This document shows, piece after piece, positions 1-11,689 of a stretch of DNA of 64,000 nt (its first letter is position 1; the number at the start of each line of letters is the position of its first letter). The DNA lies in the NCBI GenBank assembly GCA_036346395.1, contig CM070596.1, forward strand, positions 7,921,843 to 7,985,842, in the 5' to 3' direction. A model generated the notes under the pieces. The model was not told the DNA's origin, made no database searches, and worked only from the letters and a program-made list of their open reading frames with translations. This DNA is from Hsuehochloa calcarea. Lineage: Eukaryota > Streptophyta > Magnoliopsida > Poales > Poaceae. Made by a program: the position numbers and the translations under genes.

Positions 1-465
1 CAAGTTTAAACCAGTAACCGGTTCCGGGGAGGGTCCGATAGTCTCTCCGAATGCGGTTTTTGAATCTTGCCTGTAGCTCCTCCTAACAAGCAAATTCCCT
101 CTATTCTTCGCTAGTTCTCATTGAACACTACAACACGTCACGTATGGAATCATCGACACAACGTTGTCTTTCGTGCGTATACTCCATCCCAGGGATAGAA
201 ATCCCTATAAAATATATCTAAGGCCGCTACACGGTTACGATGTAACCTGAAGGCCTTACGGTGCTTGGTAGCGGGATTTGAAATTCCGGCCGGTTTTTCC
301 CGAGTTTGCATATTCAAATTTTGAATTTCAGTTGATTTTTAAGCAAATTAAAACAAAATTCGACATGTATTTTCTTCTTCCATTCTTGTAATTACTTAAG
401 CCTTCTTGGCCTTAATATAAAATTCAGGTGGGGATCCTCTCCCCCCGGTGACCTTTAAACAAAAA
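1..465 (+). mobile_element. possible 3' tail of a non-LTR (LINE) retroelement
   Basis: No long reading frame is present. The stretch ends in a form common at grass LINE 3' ends: a run reading TTAATATAAAATTCAGG, a short G/C hairpin (GGGGATCC then CTCCCCCC) and an A-rich segment, directly before an unrelated gypsy coding fragment. The junction near 465-480 would fit a LINE inserted beside or into the gypsy element. The start lies outside the window, so no reverse transcriptase can be checked. This is a weak call from end structure only; it could equally be gypsy untranslated sequence. Confidence 0.3.
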
Positions 466-480
466 TACTTTTTTTAAAAG

Positions 481-933
481 ATGTCTGTCGATTCCCTCGT
501 TTGTCTCATCTGTTCTGATGAGGGCATCTCTACTACTACTACATCTTCCACTCCAAGTGTGCATGAGGATGCTCATGAAGGTCCACGAACGGGTCCAATG
601 ACTAGAGCACGAGCCAAGTGTTTAAATGAACATATGAATTTGTTTCTTAATACATTGCCTTCTTTTAATGAGAACATTATACTACTTTATGCCAGTTTCT
701 TCTGCATACTTAGGTATGAGGAGGGAACCGAGGCCAAAACACCTAAGTATAAGGAGGGAACCGAGGCCAAAACACCGGAAGAGCACAGGGATACAATCAA
801 GAAGGAGACATTATCTTTGGCAACCTTGGGAGTTTGGACAGTGCCATCAGCCTTTGGACTTAGCAAATACCAACACGTGAAGACAAGCCATGGGCATGCT
901 TACAAGCCATGGGCATGCAAGCCAATGGAATGA
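481..933 (+). pseudogene. C-terminal end of a Ty3/gypsy polyprotein (fragment)
   Basis: This open frame of about 150 codons carries GPMTRARAKCLNEHMN near residue 37, the motif that closes many plant Ty3/gypsy polyproteins after the integrase, followed by CILRY near residue 76. No integrase, reverse transcriptase or gag precedes it, so it is a truncated end of an element. Inside it is a direct repeat of about 33 bp (EGTEAKTPKYK then EGTEAKTPEEH, near 722-777) and a second short repeat near the end (AAGCCATGGGCATGC twice). The frame closes where a probable LTR begins, the expected order of pol end then 3' LTR. It is a relic, not a host gene; the apparent ATG at 481 is probably not a real start. 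Confidence 0.7.
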
Positions 934-1415
934 TCGGACACTTTTTTTAATTCAATCATGCATGTAGTTTACCATCTAATGTCCGAACCATGTATTAAGT
1001 TGTGAGTCCAAATCGGCTGTTGAGTCCAAATCGGCTTGATAATTTGTATCCTGTTCGGTTTGCCTGACCGAACCAAAACACAGCCGGCCCAAGGCCTGCT
1101 AGGCATAGGGGAAACAATATAAGTAGTAGCCGCCTCCATTGTGTACGGGGGGAGAGAACAATATTTTTATGATAATAGATTGATTCCTGAGAGTTTCTTC
1201 AATCAAGATCGTTCATCTAAATCAAGATCGTTCAACTTTTTCGCTGGAAATTGAGAGCGCGATAGGGCTTCGTTTGGTGGTCGTGAAGTCCGACGCGTGT
1301 GTTCTCACGAATTAAAGAGTGTTCATTCTTGCATTGGTAACGGGGATCACCACGATTCGAAGGCTACACATGAGTATTTTATTCCTACGTCGAGAAGATC
1401 GGGCGACCCGTATCA
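931..1415 (+). mobile_element. probable 3' LTR of the gypsy fragment
   Basis: Non-coding DNA straight after the gypsy polyprotein end. It begins TGATCGG and a plausible end is ...CGTATCA near 1415. It has a TATA-like ATATAAGTAG near 1119 followed by a leader-like stretch typical of an LTR R/U5 region. It also holds two short duplications (GTCCAAATCGGCT near 1010-1035; AAATCAAGATCGTTC-type repeat near 1200-1230). No partner LTR is in the window, so both ends are estimates. A target duplication was not found. Confidence 0.45.
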
Positions 1416-2564
1416 TGTTCCCACCATCATGTGAAATATTAGTCGGTTTTTTTGACAAATATTCCTCAAACGACTAAACTAGCATGAAACAGAATGACAA
1501 ATTCATGATTCTAAGATACTAGAAAACAATTTAGAAATTGAGTTGGTTGTTTTCTAAAAGAAGGAAAAGTTTCTATCTAGCAATCTGTGACAAATACCAC
1601 TAGGAACAAAATTTAAACAAGGCTTGGGCTAATTAACAAATATTACCCATGACTCTCAAGTTCATGGATTGTCCTTAAGGGAGAACTTTTCTTATTGCAC
1701 AATTAACAAATGTTATAAAATAATACACGTTTCCAAGTAATCATAGCATTTTGTGTTGCTATGATGTATTCTATACATAAATTTTAGGCCTTATTGGAGG
1801 CTACTGAGCATGAACTCTACATACAGAAAGAGACAGATAAGTGGATTCATCAATTCAGGTAAAAAGGAAAATGCTTACAGACGATAATTACTCATAAAGC
1901 AAACAACCACCAGATAGGTAAATGCTCAGGGACATAAACATACTGCGAGATCTGTACAGTAGAGATTCTTCCAAGACAGCTGCAACAGTAAGGAAGAAAT
2001 TATTTGTTACATCCAGTTGCACACGATAACCATGAACGGGTCCATAATAATTGATTTTGGTAATGCAACAGAGTCCGCGTAAATACATCAATTCAACCAA
2101 ATGTTTACTGTGGAACTTCAATATTTAATTTAGTGTGCAACTCCAAGAATCTACCGACCAGGGCATGCATGATCATATCGAAACACCACGTTACAACTCG
2201 TAGCGTAAAAGGAAAACATCATATGATGGTAAAACTTCAGGAATACTTCAGAAAAAACGATCCTGATGAAGCCGCACACAACTCCAAATGCCCAAGCCAG
2301 ACCACGTGAAGCCTGAATTCGCCTACACGCTGCACACAAAACCGCAGGTTTTCGCTACAGAACCACCAAATTAGCAGAATTCGCTCCGAATTCACCTGCT
2401 CTTACAAGTCCAAACCGCACAAATCGGCACTAAAAAAAAGCGAAACGAGGCCTGGATTCGCCGCTGCCATAGCACCGGGTGATTCCGAACGGATCCAGCA
2501 GACTCAGGGGGCTGGAATTGGAACGGTGCCGAGGGGGAGAAGGGAATGAAGGGGATGTTTCTAC
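1416..2564 (-). other. non-coding stretch; probable first intron of the minus-strand gene fragment
   Basis: No transposon domain or convincing coding frame is visible. Read on the minus strand, 2564 down to about 1990 looks like a plant first intron: it starts GTAGAAAC right after the exon at 2565-2674, is T-rich, and reaches a possible acceptor (CTTACTGTTGCAG) near 1978-1990. After that acceptor a short open stretch encodes roughly AVLEESLLYRSRS before a stop. If this is a real second exon, the gene is cut short further left. About 1416-1880 is AT-rich with nothing I can name. Confidence 0.3.
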
Positions 2565-2674
2565 CTGCGGAAGATCGCGCGACGGCGGAGAGGGGTGAGG
2601 CGACCACGTTCGCATCGCGTCATCCCCTCCGCGAGGCCGGGGCCATGGAACTCGGGGTGCTCGTCCTCCTCCAT
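2565..2674 (-). CDS. putative first coding exon of an unidentified host gene (partial)
   Basis: On the minus strand an ATG at 2674-2672 sits in the context GCGGCAATGG, which is good for a grass gene. The frame runs about 36 codons (starting MEEDEHPEFHGPGLAEG) to AG followed by GTAGAA at 2564, a plausible splice donor. The sequence just upstream, about 2675-2870, is C-rich with pyrimidine tracts and AAACCCTAGCAG, the telo-box-like motif common in plant 5' leaders. Together these look like the 5' end of a real gene rather than a chance frame. I do not recognise the peptide. Downstream exons are not evident within 1-2564, where gypsy DNA takes over by 1415, so the gene is either truncated by insertion or continues beyond the window. 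Antisense frames across the same GC-rich DNA are probably shadows. Confidence 0.4.
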
Positions 2675-2874
2675 TGCCGCAGCGCGGGAAGCCAATACCA
2701 GTCTGCTAGGGTTTTGGGTTTGGAATTCTGGATCGGTGGTGGGCGTCGTCGAGGCCTCCCCGCTCGTCTTGTCTCGTCTCGTCTCGAGGGCGGTGGGTGT
2801 GGCTTCGCGGCAGGAAACTGCGGGGAGGGAAAGAAACATCGAGAAGCGGTGGGCTTCGTCTCGATCCATCATGT

Positions 2875-5800
2875 GTAGTCTGCCTCGTCCATCGCCACTT
2901 TGCCCGGCCTTTCCACCTCCCATGGGCAAATACATGTATACGGTCAATAAGATCAAGGCAAGTGAATTACTAGTATACGGTCAGTGGTACAACGGTGCAT
3001 GCGCTCATGGACCCCACCTGGCTCTTAACTGATCGCAGCATATGTGCAGTGGCGGATCCAACACGGAGGCCAGAGCACCAGCTTCGCTTATCGCATCTAG
3101 GGCGTAAGAAACAGTTTTGAGCCTCGCGAGCTGGCTCGGTTTGAGTTTGTGAATTTTCGAGTTGAGCCCATGTTCAATTCGAGAAAAATAAGCCAAACTC
3201 GAACCGCTCATGAGCCAATTTGCTCATGCCTTTTTTACTGCACACGAAGCCCTGTCGGCAGTCGCCTCAAGCCCAACCCAACCTAGCCCAGCCCACTAAC
3301 CTAACCCCTAACCCTACACTCCCCAATTCCCCATCTATCCCGATCCCTAATTCCCCTTCCTATCATCCAGATCCCCTTCCTCTCCCGCCCCGTCCTCCCC
3401 CTAGTCGCGTGCTAGGTACCCAGCCTCCTCAACCCGATCCATCCTTTATGGTTCCTTTCCTTTCCTTGGGTTTCTTTGACCGCACGGGTTCTTGATTCTT
3501 GTTTTTTCCGCTTTCCCGGAGGTGGAGGTCGTCCTATTTTGGTGTCAGGCTGTGTTAAATGTGTGATAAAATGTAAATAAATGTAGGACTCAATTGGACA
3601 TAGTGGGTTTGAATTTTGATTGCCAAATTTCCATACTGGAAGGGAGGAAGAAGGGGGCAATTTTGTTGTTTATCTGTTGGAAGTGTTCATAAATACTTTT
3701 AGTGTGTGCCATTGTACTTCATGTGTTCCCTTGCAAGCTTCTGGCTCGCGAGCCAGGTTGAGCTTGATTCCGAGCTAAGTCAAGTCTTCTTCCTAGCCTA
3801 GTACCTTTATCGTGATTTGCATTACTAATCTAGTTAACTTTTATTTTTATAAGATTTCTACGTGTGTATACTTTTTAGTTTTTGGAACACACTATCTATA
3901 ATTAAGATATTATCTTAACGCATCTAACATTATAACATTGTTGTTTATGAATTTATTTATCAATTTAGATTATATATATAATTTAAATATGTAGTTGCTA
4001 CGTTACTAAAAATAACTTTATCTCACTAGTATTTATTTTTTTTTTGTGTTGCGTACGCGCCGGCGTGCATACATGCGACGCGCACGTCACGGATGGCGTC
4101 GAGGCCGCGGACCACGTACGTTCGTCGGTACGTGGCTGGGCGGTTGGTTTGGCTCGCGCGACGACACGCACCGAGACATGGAGGAGATCAGGCTCAGATC
4201 CAGCACCGTGCCAGTGCAAGCGTAGCGACCAAGACCAACCGACCCCGGGCTGGGTCCCTGACGCGCGACTCCGATCGACAACCGTACTGCCAAAGTACAG
4301 TACACACCCAGCCGGCCAGCTTTATGACGTGCCTGTCCGGCGTGTGTCGCGACTCGTGATGTCCTTTGCTACCGGAGTAGCTAGCAGGGGGCGGAGGCGG
4401 TGCTGGATTACTTCGGCTCCAACCCCGTCTCTGGCACGGGACGCTTAAATTTTAGATGTGTAGGCGGTATAAGATGTTGAAAATTGATCCATACGAATTA
4501 GATTTATTTTCTATAATTTTAAAGTATGTATAATTTAGTATAATATTGCTAAAGTAAAGTAGAGATAATCAACATATAATATGAAGTTCTTGCCACTCTT
4601 TGAAACATGTGACACATGGTTAAGGGTGGTACGAGGAGGGTTTTGGCTAAACACACACGCGCGCGTGCGCACTCGCGTATTTTTGCGTGAAAAATCGTGT
4701 GACTTGTGACTGTGCTGTGACGTGGCGCGCCACTTGGCAGACCAAGTACACCTTATTTTTTACTGAATCATACATCTCTCTCTGTTTGAATGAGATTCAA
4801 ATGTTTGAATTTGAGGTTTTATTGGGTGATGATGACAGGCAGTTATAAGTGGGTAAATAGTTGGTTAAGTGTGTCAGTTACTAGTGGGTAAATAATTATT
4901 TAATCAGTCAGTTCACAGTCTATATATGTGTGTGTGTGTGTGTCTCACGTTCAGAACATAGCGCGTGGAAGAACTGTCTCCATTCCTTCTTTTTCTTCCT
5001 TCTGCAAATATGTGTCGTTGTATTGCGTCGTCTGAACCTCGTCGACTCTTCTTCTCGGTGTGCACCTTGAAGAAAGAGAGCGGTATCTCCGAGCCGTTGC
5101 TGCCGTGAAAACCTGCACGGGGGGCGGCAATAAGGTTTCTGGACAGTGCATATCTGCGTGACCGCTTGTTTCGCTGATTCATCTACGTTTCTGTACTGCA
5201 TCGAGTCTGCGTCTGCGCTGCTTCCTGTTCTTCATCGAACTCATCTGTAAGTCTTTCGTGTGACTGATTGACTTGTTTATATTCTGTTTTTGTTTATATT
5301 GTGAAGTACAATGAGTTGTTTGCTGTTAGTACTGTTTTGTGCATCATTAGTCTTTTGCAATATGTGTCTTCTATTTAAATCTGAAATTAAAATATTACCC
5401 TCATTTTCAACACAAGATCGGTAAAAATCCCGATAGAAATTGAGCAGCTCAGTGTCTAGACGAAGGAGCAGTATGGGCAGTGGGTTCTTTACTGACTGTG
5501 TAATATCTTGGTGGACCGTTGCTTTGTTGCTTGTTGGAAGCCCAATAAGTGAAAAATATCTCCTACTCTAATGACTGCTTATTGCTGCATAGTGCGAACC
5601 TCGAACGCACAAGTATACTTGGCGTTGGTGGCGGCTCAGTGAAGGTGTGAGGGTGCGGCGGCACGAAAATCGACACTCTGCACTCAGCAGGCAGCTAAGT
5701 AAGGCGATTTCTGATTATTATTGTTTTTTGTCAATTATAATTTGTAAATATTTCACTGAACGTACCAACGATATACGTTATATTAACTTTGATACCAGAC

Positions 5801-7085
5801 CACCCTCACTATTTTTATCCTGACTTCACCAGTGTAGCTGGCTAGCCTCTCGGCTGTCGCTGCGGCATGCGCGCTGACAATTGATTCGCTAATATAAAGC
5901 AATAATTGGTCTAAAAAAAGAATCAATGTAGTGTAAGTAACTAGGACTACTGTACAGTAGTACTAGTCTCTTCCGATTGCACAGTCATACCGTACTTTAT
6001 GGTATCCGTGTCGATATACAATGTATCACTCTTGTAATCTGTAGTTCAGAATTTTCACGCAACTTTATAGATGAGAGATAAGGTTACGCCATATGATAGG
6101 ATTTTTTTCTTCTTCTAAAAGTAGTGGGAAGTTTAGAATAGTGCCGTGTACTCGTAGAAATTTTCGAGGCTATGCACGGCCAACGTGCACCAATCGGCAG
6201 CGCAAGTAGAAGCAAACGAAAGCAACTCCCTGCCTAGCTACAGAAATGGGGACCTCATTTTTACCCATTTTTTCTATTCATTTTTGTTTCGACAATTTCT
6301 CAAGCAAACAAGTTCCGTCCAGACGCTAAGCTTAGTAGTTCATGGAATCGTCTTTAAAAAGAAGTGGCATCAAATCCGTGGGGTGCATGCATTACACATA
6401 CATGAATCTAACAATTTGTGATTATTTCTACGCGCCACCCAATTAAATTCGTCCGTATTTCAAGTACCCCACCGGTTTGACTTTCTTATATATTGTAGAA
6501 TATCTGTGCGTTAAAACAAAATCTTAAAAGAAAATGATATATATCAGCAAACAATATCAATTTTTGTTTATACACATTTAAACAGAAATATTAACTACGT
6601 CTATTGCATCACTGGCTACTACTACTACCTTTAAAATTTTGAACTCATAAATTGTTTACCTTTGAAAGCTGAAGTTGATGCCAATATCCCTCCCCGACGC
6701 GGTGCCCATTAAGCCATTGCGAATCAATAAGGAAGTAAGCTACGTGTCGACGGCCACCTTCTTTTACCCTGAACCCGAGCAGCGACTCGGTTCTCATGGG
6801 CATTGGCCTTTGCAGCCTTCGTTAGGCACATCGCGGCGAGGAGGTGGGAGGTCGGGGGAGGAGGCGGTGGCGGTGTTGTGGTGGTAAGCGAGGCAACGGC
6901 GGCGTAGAGGAGGGTTAGGATGAAGAGGAAGCGGTGCGGTGAACTCGAGACAGCTATGTGACAAGGAAATGATACCTTCATCTTTGCCTCCCCTCCCTTC
7001 CCCGACGCCGCCGCTTCTCCTTCAAGGTACTGCCGCCTCCTCTCCTACCTTCCCTCTCGGTGTCTTCTCTCATCCACGATGCCAC
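2875..7085. other. intergenic DNA without identifiable genes
   Basis: I see no convincing coding sequence. Features noted: a pyrimidine-rich block at 3240-3420; a GC-rich island at 4040-4440 with overlapping frames on both strands and no recognisable domain; a TG dinucleotide run near 4926-4943; and AT-rich stretches. The block 4900-5240 has a leader-like look (C/T-rich, ending CATCTGTAAGTC) and could be part of an old LTR or an untranslated exon. The last part, 6970-7085, is C/T-rich and flanks the solo LTR that starts at 7086. Confidence 0.5.
4926..4943 (+). repeat. (TG)n microsatellite
   Basis: Run of alternating TG, about nine units, following TATATA. It translates in shadow frames as repeats of HTHT on the minus strand, which explains the open frames there. 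Confidence 0.8.
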
Positions 7086-7914
7086 TGTAAGATCGAGGTG
7101 GCCGACTAGAGAGGGGTGAATAGGCGGTTTTAAAAATCTTTAGCGCTAAAACCAATATACAATGCGGAAGCTAATAACAAATTAGTTTTGCACAATTAAA
7201 ACCTAAATCAACTAAGATCCCCTAAGTGCACCAACAATATGAACACAATACAATGAGAGCAATCATACAACGATATATAAGCAATTAAAGCATGTAATAT
7301 AAATTGCTTAAAGTAAAGCACAAGATAAAGTAAGATGGACGCAATTATGTTTTACCGTGGTGTTCAGAGACTTGCCGATCTCCCCTAATCCACGTTGAGG
7401 TAAGCCCAAACGAATTGGATCGACTCCACGAATTAAGCCAACACCTCCGAGGTAAGTCCAACCACTTGGACCGGTTCCAACACGAACCAACACCTCGCTC
7501 CACTAGGGTTGCTCTTCCTCCACCCCGGAGATGGCGAGCACCAAACCACTCACAACACGACGGGTCTTCTCACAAGCTTCTTGAGAAGATCACCGGGCAC
7601 GACACCTCCACGCTGTCTAGGTGTCGGCAAACACCAAGAGAAATAAATCTCAACTTTCACTTGAACTAATCAAGTGTCAACGCTCAAGTGGATACACAAT
7701 CCACTACCTAAGGCAACACATGCACTTAGGGTTTGCTCTCAAATCTCACTAAGTGCAACACATGCACACAAGATAGGAGAGGCTTGCTCTTAGCTCAAAG
7801 AATGAGTATGGAACTCAACAACAACATCAGCAACCATCCCCAACCGACCAAGGTGAGTATTTATAGCCCACACTCAAAAACTAGCCGTTGGGGGAAAGAT
7901 TCCCTCGAATCTGT

Positions 7915-8265
7915 GCAGGGCCGGTTTGACCGCCAACTAATGGCCGGTCGGAACGCCCATGCCCCAACGGCTATAAAACTAGTCGTTGGGCCTTCGGCCG
8001 GTCTGACCGCCGCTAAATCGGTTAGACCGCTAAGGCCGGTCCGACCGCCCGAGGAAATTCACCCTACACCAAAATGGTGCTTCTCTAGAATAAACGTACC
8101 GCGAACGCACCTGTACTTTCGCACACCGGTAGTTCCGTTTATCAACGGCGGAACTACCGCACAGAGAATCCAATTCAAAGAAAATCGGTCGGACCGCCCA
8201 ACACATGGCGGTTCGACCGATTTGCCATCGGTCTAACCGGTGACCACTGGCGGTCAGACTGCTAG
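7915..8265. repeat. array of near-palindromic GGTCNGACC motifs in the solo LTR
   Basis: At least eight copies of a motif close to CGGTCCGACCG or its reverse complement CGGTCGGACCG, with single-base variants such as GGTCTGACC and GGTTAGACC, occur in both orientations across about 350 bp. Each copy can nearly pair with itself or with its neighbours. Confidence 0.7.
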
Positions 8266-8289
8266 GCTCTAGAGGCCAAACACATTGGC

Positions 8290-8660
8290 TCCGCACAAAT
8301 GGCAAAACACATTCGCCCATTTGAGTGCATTTCCAGCAAGGTTTTAAAGATGATATTCTCAACAGGTTGCAAAACACATTTGCCAACCTTTAGAATACCC
8401 ATCACAAGGAATAACGTACATGGACTTACACCATTTGCAAAATATATTTGCAAACTTAAGTCACATGCTATAAGAAATTAAACATGAGCATCAATTATTT
8501 GCAAAACACATTTGCAAATAACAGCATCATGCCACAAGGCTAAGGTGCATGGACTTCAACCATTTGCAAAACACATTTTCAAACTATAGTCACATGCCAC
8601 AAGGATTAAATGCATGAGTATCATTCATTTGCAAAACACATTCGTAAATAATAGCTCCAT
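8290..8660. repeat. repeat array built on TTTGCAAAACACATTTGCAAA
   Basis: About seven variants of CATTTGCAAAACACATTTGC lie at intervals of roughly 50-75 bp, separated by related spacers (TAAGTCACATGCTA, GCTAAGGTGCATGGACTT). TTTGCAAA is itself a perfect palindrome, so each unit carries one or two such sites. The same array is at 38892-39250 in the related solo LTR. Confidence 0.7.
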
Positions 8661-8864
8661 GCATAGATGAGCTAGAGCAAACACAATGAGCTATCAACAC
8701 ATGACTAACTCATGCTACTAGTCAAGACCCCTCTTAATAGTACGGTAATCATATACTAGCAATCCGGTCTTCCAACCAAACACCAAGACCGGTAAAAGAC
8801 TAGGAACACATACTTAACCCTAGCTAGTCATTCTTTTATCTTGCATCTTCTTGAAGCTTAATGA

Positions 8865-9620
8865 CGCACATCAACACTTCAAGTCCGGGTCCTTGACTTT
8901 GACAATCATCAACACATGATGATTTCTTCACTTCGGGATCTTGTCTTGAACATCATCAACACATGATGATATCTTCATTCCGAGTCTTGACATGGATCAA
9001 CACATGATGCATTCCTTCACTTGACCTCCATCAACACATGATGGGTCTTCTCTTTGAACATCATCGACACACGATGATTTCCATTCCTTCAAGCTCTTCA
9101 TATACATCAACACATGATGCATTCCTTACTTGAATCTTGACTTGATGATCAACTCATGATCATCCCAAGTCTTCATCATCCTGGAACATAACCTATGCAT
9201 CCAACTCATGGAAAATGTTAGTTCCACACTATGATTATCATTAATTACCACACCATACCATTAACACATAATGGTGGGACAAGATACTTCAATCTTTCCC
9301 TCTTTGGTAATTGATGATAACCATTTCAATTGCACATAAATAAATTTAGATAATGGTAACACGATATGAGTATATATGAACTACGTAAGTCATATATATA
9401 CTCACACCATGAGTATGCGAGAACTACACAAGTTCTACATACTCAAACCATGAGTATACGAGAATTACATAAGTTTTATATACTCACAACATGAATATAC
9501 AAAACTACACAAGTTTTATATATTCGAAACATGAGTATACACGAACTACACAAGTTCTATAGACTCAAAACATAAGTATACAAAGACTACACAAGTTTTG
9601 TATACTCATGCGGATATGTT
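8865..9620. repeat. two further short-repeat arrays inside the solo LTR
   Basis: 8865-9170 holds about nine copies of CATCAACACATGATG, an inverted repeat with CATCA and TGATG arms. 9400-9620 holds about five copies of a block near 50 bp reading ACACAAGTTCTATATACTC and ATGAGTATACGAGAACTA. Most of this material is missing in the related LTR at 38376-39861, where sequence jumps from TTGATGACGCACA straight to TGAGTATACAAGAACTACA. Confidence 0.65.
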
Positions 9621-9971
9621 TCAAAGTAAGGATCCCAAATATTAGTGGAACACGAAATATGGATCAATACAAATGAAACCGCAAAATATAGCATAAGCTC
9701 CCCTTAAATGTGTGCATACACATATGTGTAAAGAAAACATATGCACATATTTAAGATATACTTATGGTGGAGTTCAACCTATATTTTGGATCTGAGGAAT
9801 GCAACATTATATAAGAGTGTAAGATGAAAGCATACCTCGTTGAATTTCACCTTTATATCCAAATGAGACTACACACTAGATATAGCAATAGAAATGTTAG
9901 TCTCACAATTAGATTTATCATTAATCACCAAAACACTCCATTAACTCATAATGACGGGTCTAGATCCTTCA

Positions 9972-11689
9972 GTCGCCTCCCCTTCTTGCTACCTCCTCCT
10001 ATCGTCGACGGTACCTCCCCGCGCCGCCGTCTCCCAATCCGCCTCCTACGAACCCTCATGTCTTTATGCATGCTGCCGTTGCAACCTGTGGACTAAGTGC
10101 CAGAGGGGGTCAGGATCTCTAACGCACGAAGCGAATGTCGAACAGGTGCAGTTGGCAAGTTGCAGCACGAGGGGACAGGGCGCGAGACAGGAAAGGGTGG
10201 GACAACGACGAATTTCAGTGTGTGTATGTGAAGAAGTGGGGCGGTGATGGTTTGAATGGTTACAGAAGAAGTGGGGGCATGGATGCGTTCGCGACTCACA
10301 AGGGATGACGGAGCAAGACCTTATCCCTGTCAAGTTGAGTCCGCATGTTGGTGCACCACGATGAGAAATTAGGGAGGGGTGGAAGAGGCCAACCAAGCGC
10401 GCATAGGAGAAAAGACGACCGTCCTGCTGTACGAAGATAAACTTATTTTATTAGTTTAGACATAGGAGCATTGCCAAAATCCTTGTAAGACTAAACTCGA
10501 ATGAGTTTCTTCGCAAAGGAATGTTTGAGAATGTCTTCATTGTTTAGTTAGTTCTCATCAGTGTTAGGATTTACATGGATGCCGAACAGCTTAAAAGATC
10601 GAGGATTTTACATCCACATGATACAGAAGAACAGTTCCAATGACACATTAGGCAACCGATGAATAATTTAATTTGTAGACCCGCATGGTGCAGTCAAACA
10701 AATAGGTATAAAGTACATTTCTAGAACGCATTATAGTACTTATACATTTTCCAGAAGCCCGAGATTCGGATGCGGGTACGCATCTTCAGTAAGGTGAGGA
10801 ACATGTTAGTCATCATATTTAAACCTTGCAAATGTTAAAAGTGTCATGAAAGGTGGCAATTAACCTTCTATGGCAGAGGCCAAAATATTGAATGAAACCA
10901 TATCCATATGTAACTTAGCAATTAATTCTCCTCGAAGAGACCTGAACAAAAGTTACACAGAGTAGTGGTCACAATAGCCTATTAGACATGTAGTTTGAGC
11001 AGGTCGATCCAAAAAAAAAAAAAAAAAACAGCCAACAAAACATAGAAGAAGAAAAACAAAGTAAAGGCCTAAAAGGCTCATTAGAAAGTTAGCTATTCAA
11101 TCCTACCTCATCCACCGTGCGTGATTCTGCACTAATTTGGCATCCAAATAGCAATCTGAGGTCAACTGTAGAGTAAATTCTCCATACCAGAAACATAACC
11201 ATAAACAAATATAATGGATTGAGGTAGAATGGAGATATTAAACTACACTGTAACAAAAAGTTTGATTACCTTGTCGGCTAGGAGGTTGGGGGATAAGGCG
11301 GTTCCCATCCTGACATCGTGCTCCAATGGGCACTCACACTTGTCCTCTTGCTATGGTATATCGATGCTTCACAGTAGGCAACGCCGGGTTCTCGCTCCCC
11401 AACAGGAGGAGGTGGGTGTGGATTTCAGTGGTTGTTCCAGCCGATGACACTGATTTCTAGCATGGACCACAAGATTGCTAAGACTGCACTATTGATATGT
11501 GTATCCAGGGCTTCTTTTGTGTTCCATGGCACTCGATGCAAATGAAGAACACATAAAAAAAGGCAAAGCCCTGCAAGCGTCGAATCAGTTAAATGGTAAG
11601 AACATTGTATTTCCCTTGCGGTGCGTTCCAAAAAAATTGATCAGTACCTCGTAAAATCATATATTCCCTTGTTTTAACTGAATATGTAT
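9972..11689. other. intergenic DNA without identifiable genes
   Basis: Frames near 9951-10396 overlap on both strands in C/T-rich DNA and have no domain I recognise. A run of 18 A residues lies at 11011-11028. The left end of the CACTA element, whose transposase is at 11690-13209, should lie somewhere here, but no CACTA-type terminus was found. Confidence 0.45.

Larger units (their letters stand above)
7086..9971 (-). mobile_element. Sirevirus-type copia solo LTR (minus orientation)
   Basis: Starts TGTAAGATCGAGG and ends GGTCTAGATCCTTCA, so TG...CA ends. Its start (CTAGAGAGGGGTGAATAGGC) is the reverse complement of the way the complete Sirevirus LTR at 19894-21680 ends, so this LTR points left. 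A TATAAATA box on the minus strand lies at 7865-7858. The flanks GCCAC (7081-7085) and GTCGC (9972-9976) differ at two positions, so any target duplication has decayed. It is about 2.9 kb, roughly 1.4 kb longer than its relative at 38376-39861. The extra length is mostly arrays of short repeats. No internal region follows on either side, hence solo LTR. Short open frames inside are chance. Confidence 0.75.

Noticed and set aside
3290..3330. CCTAACCCCTAACCCTACA, telomere-like
   Set aside because: Only about three irregular units in a C-rich block; too short and imperfect for an interstitial telomere tract.
8290..8660. Regularly spaced repeats resembling a CRISPR array
   Set aside because: Eukaryotic LTR context, spacers are themselves related, and the same array occurs in a second LTR copy.
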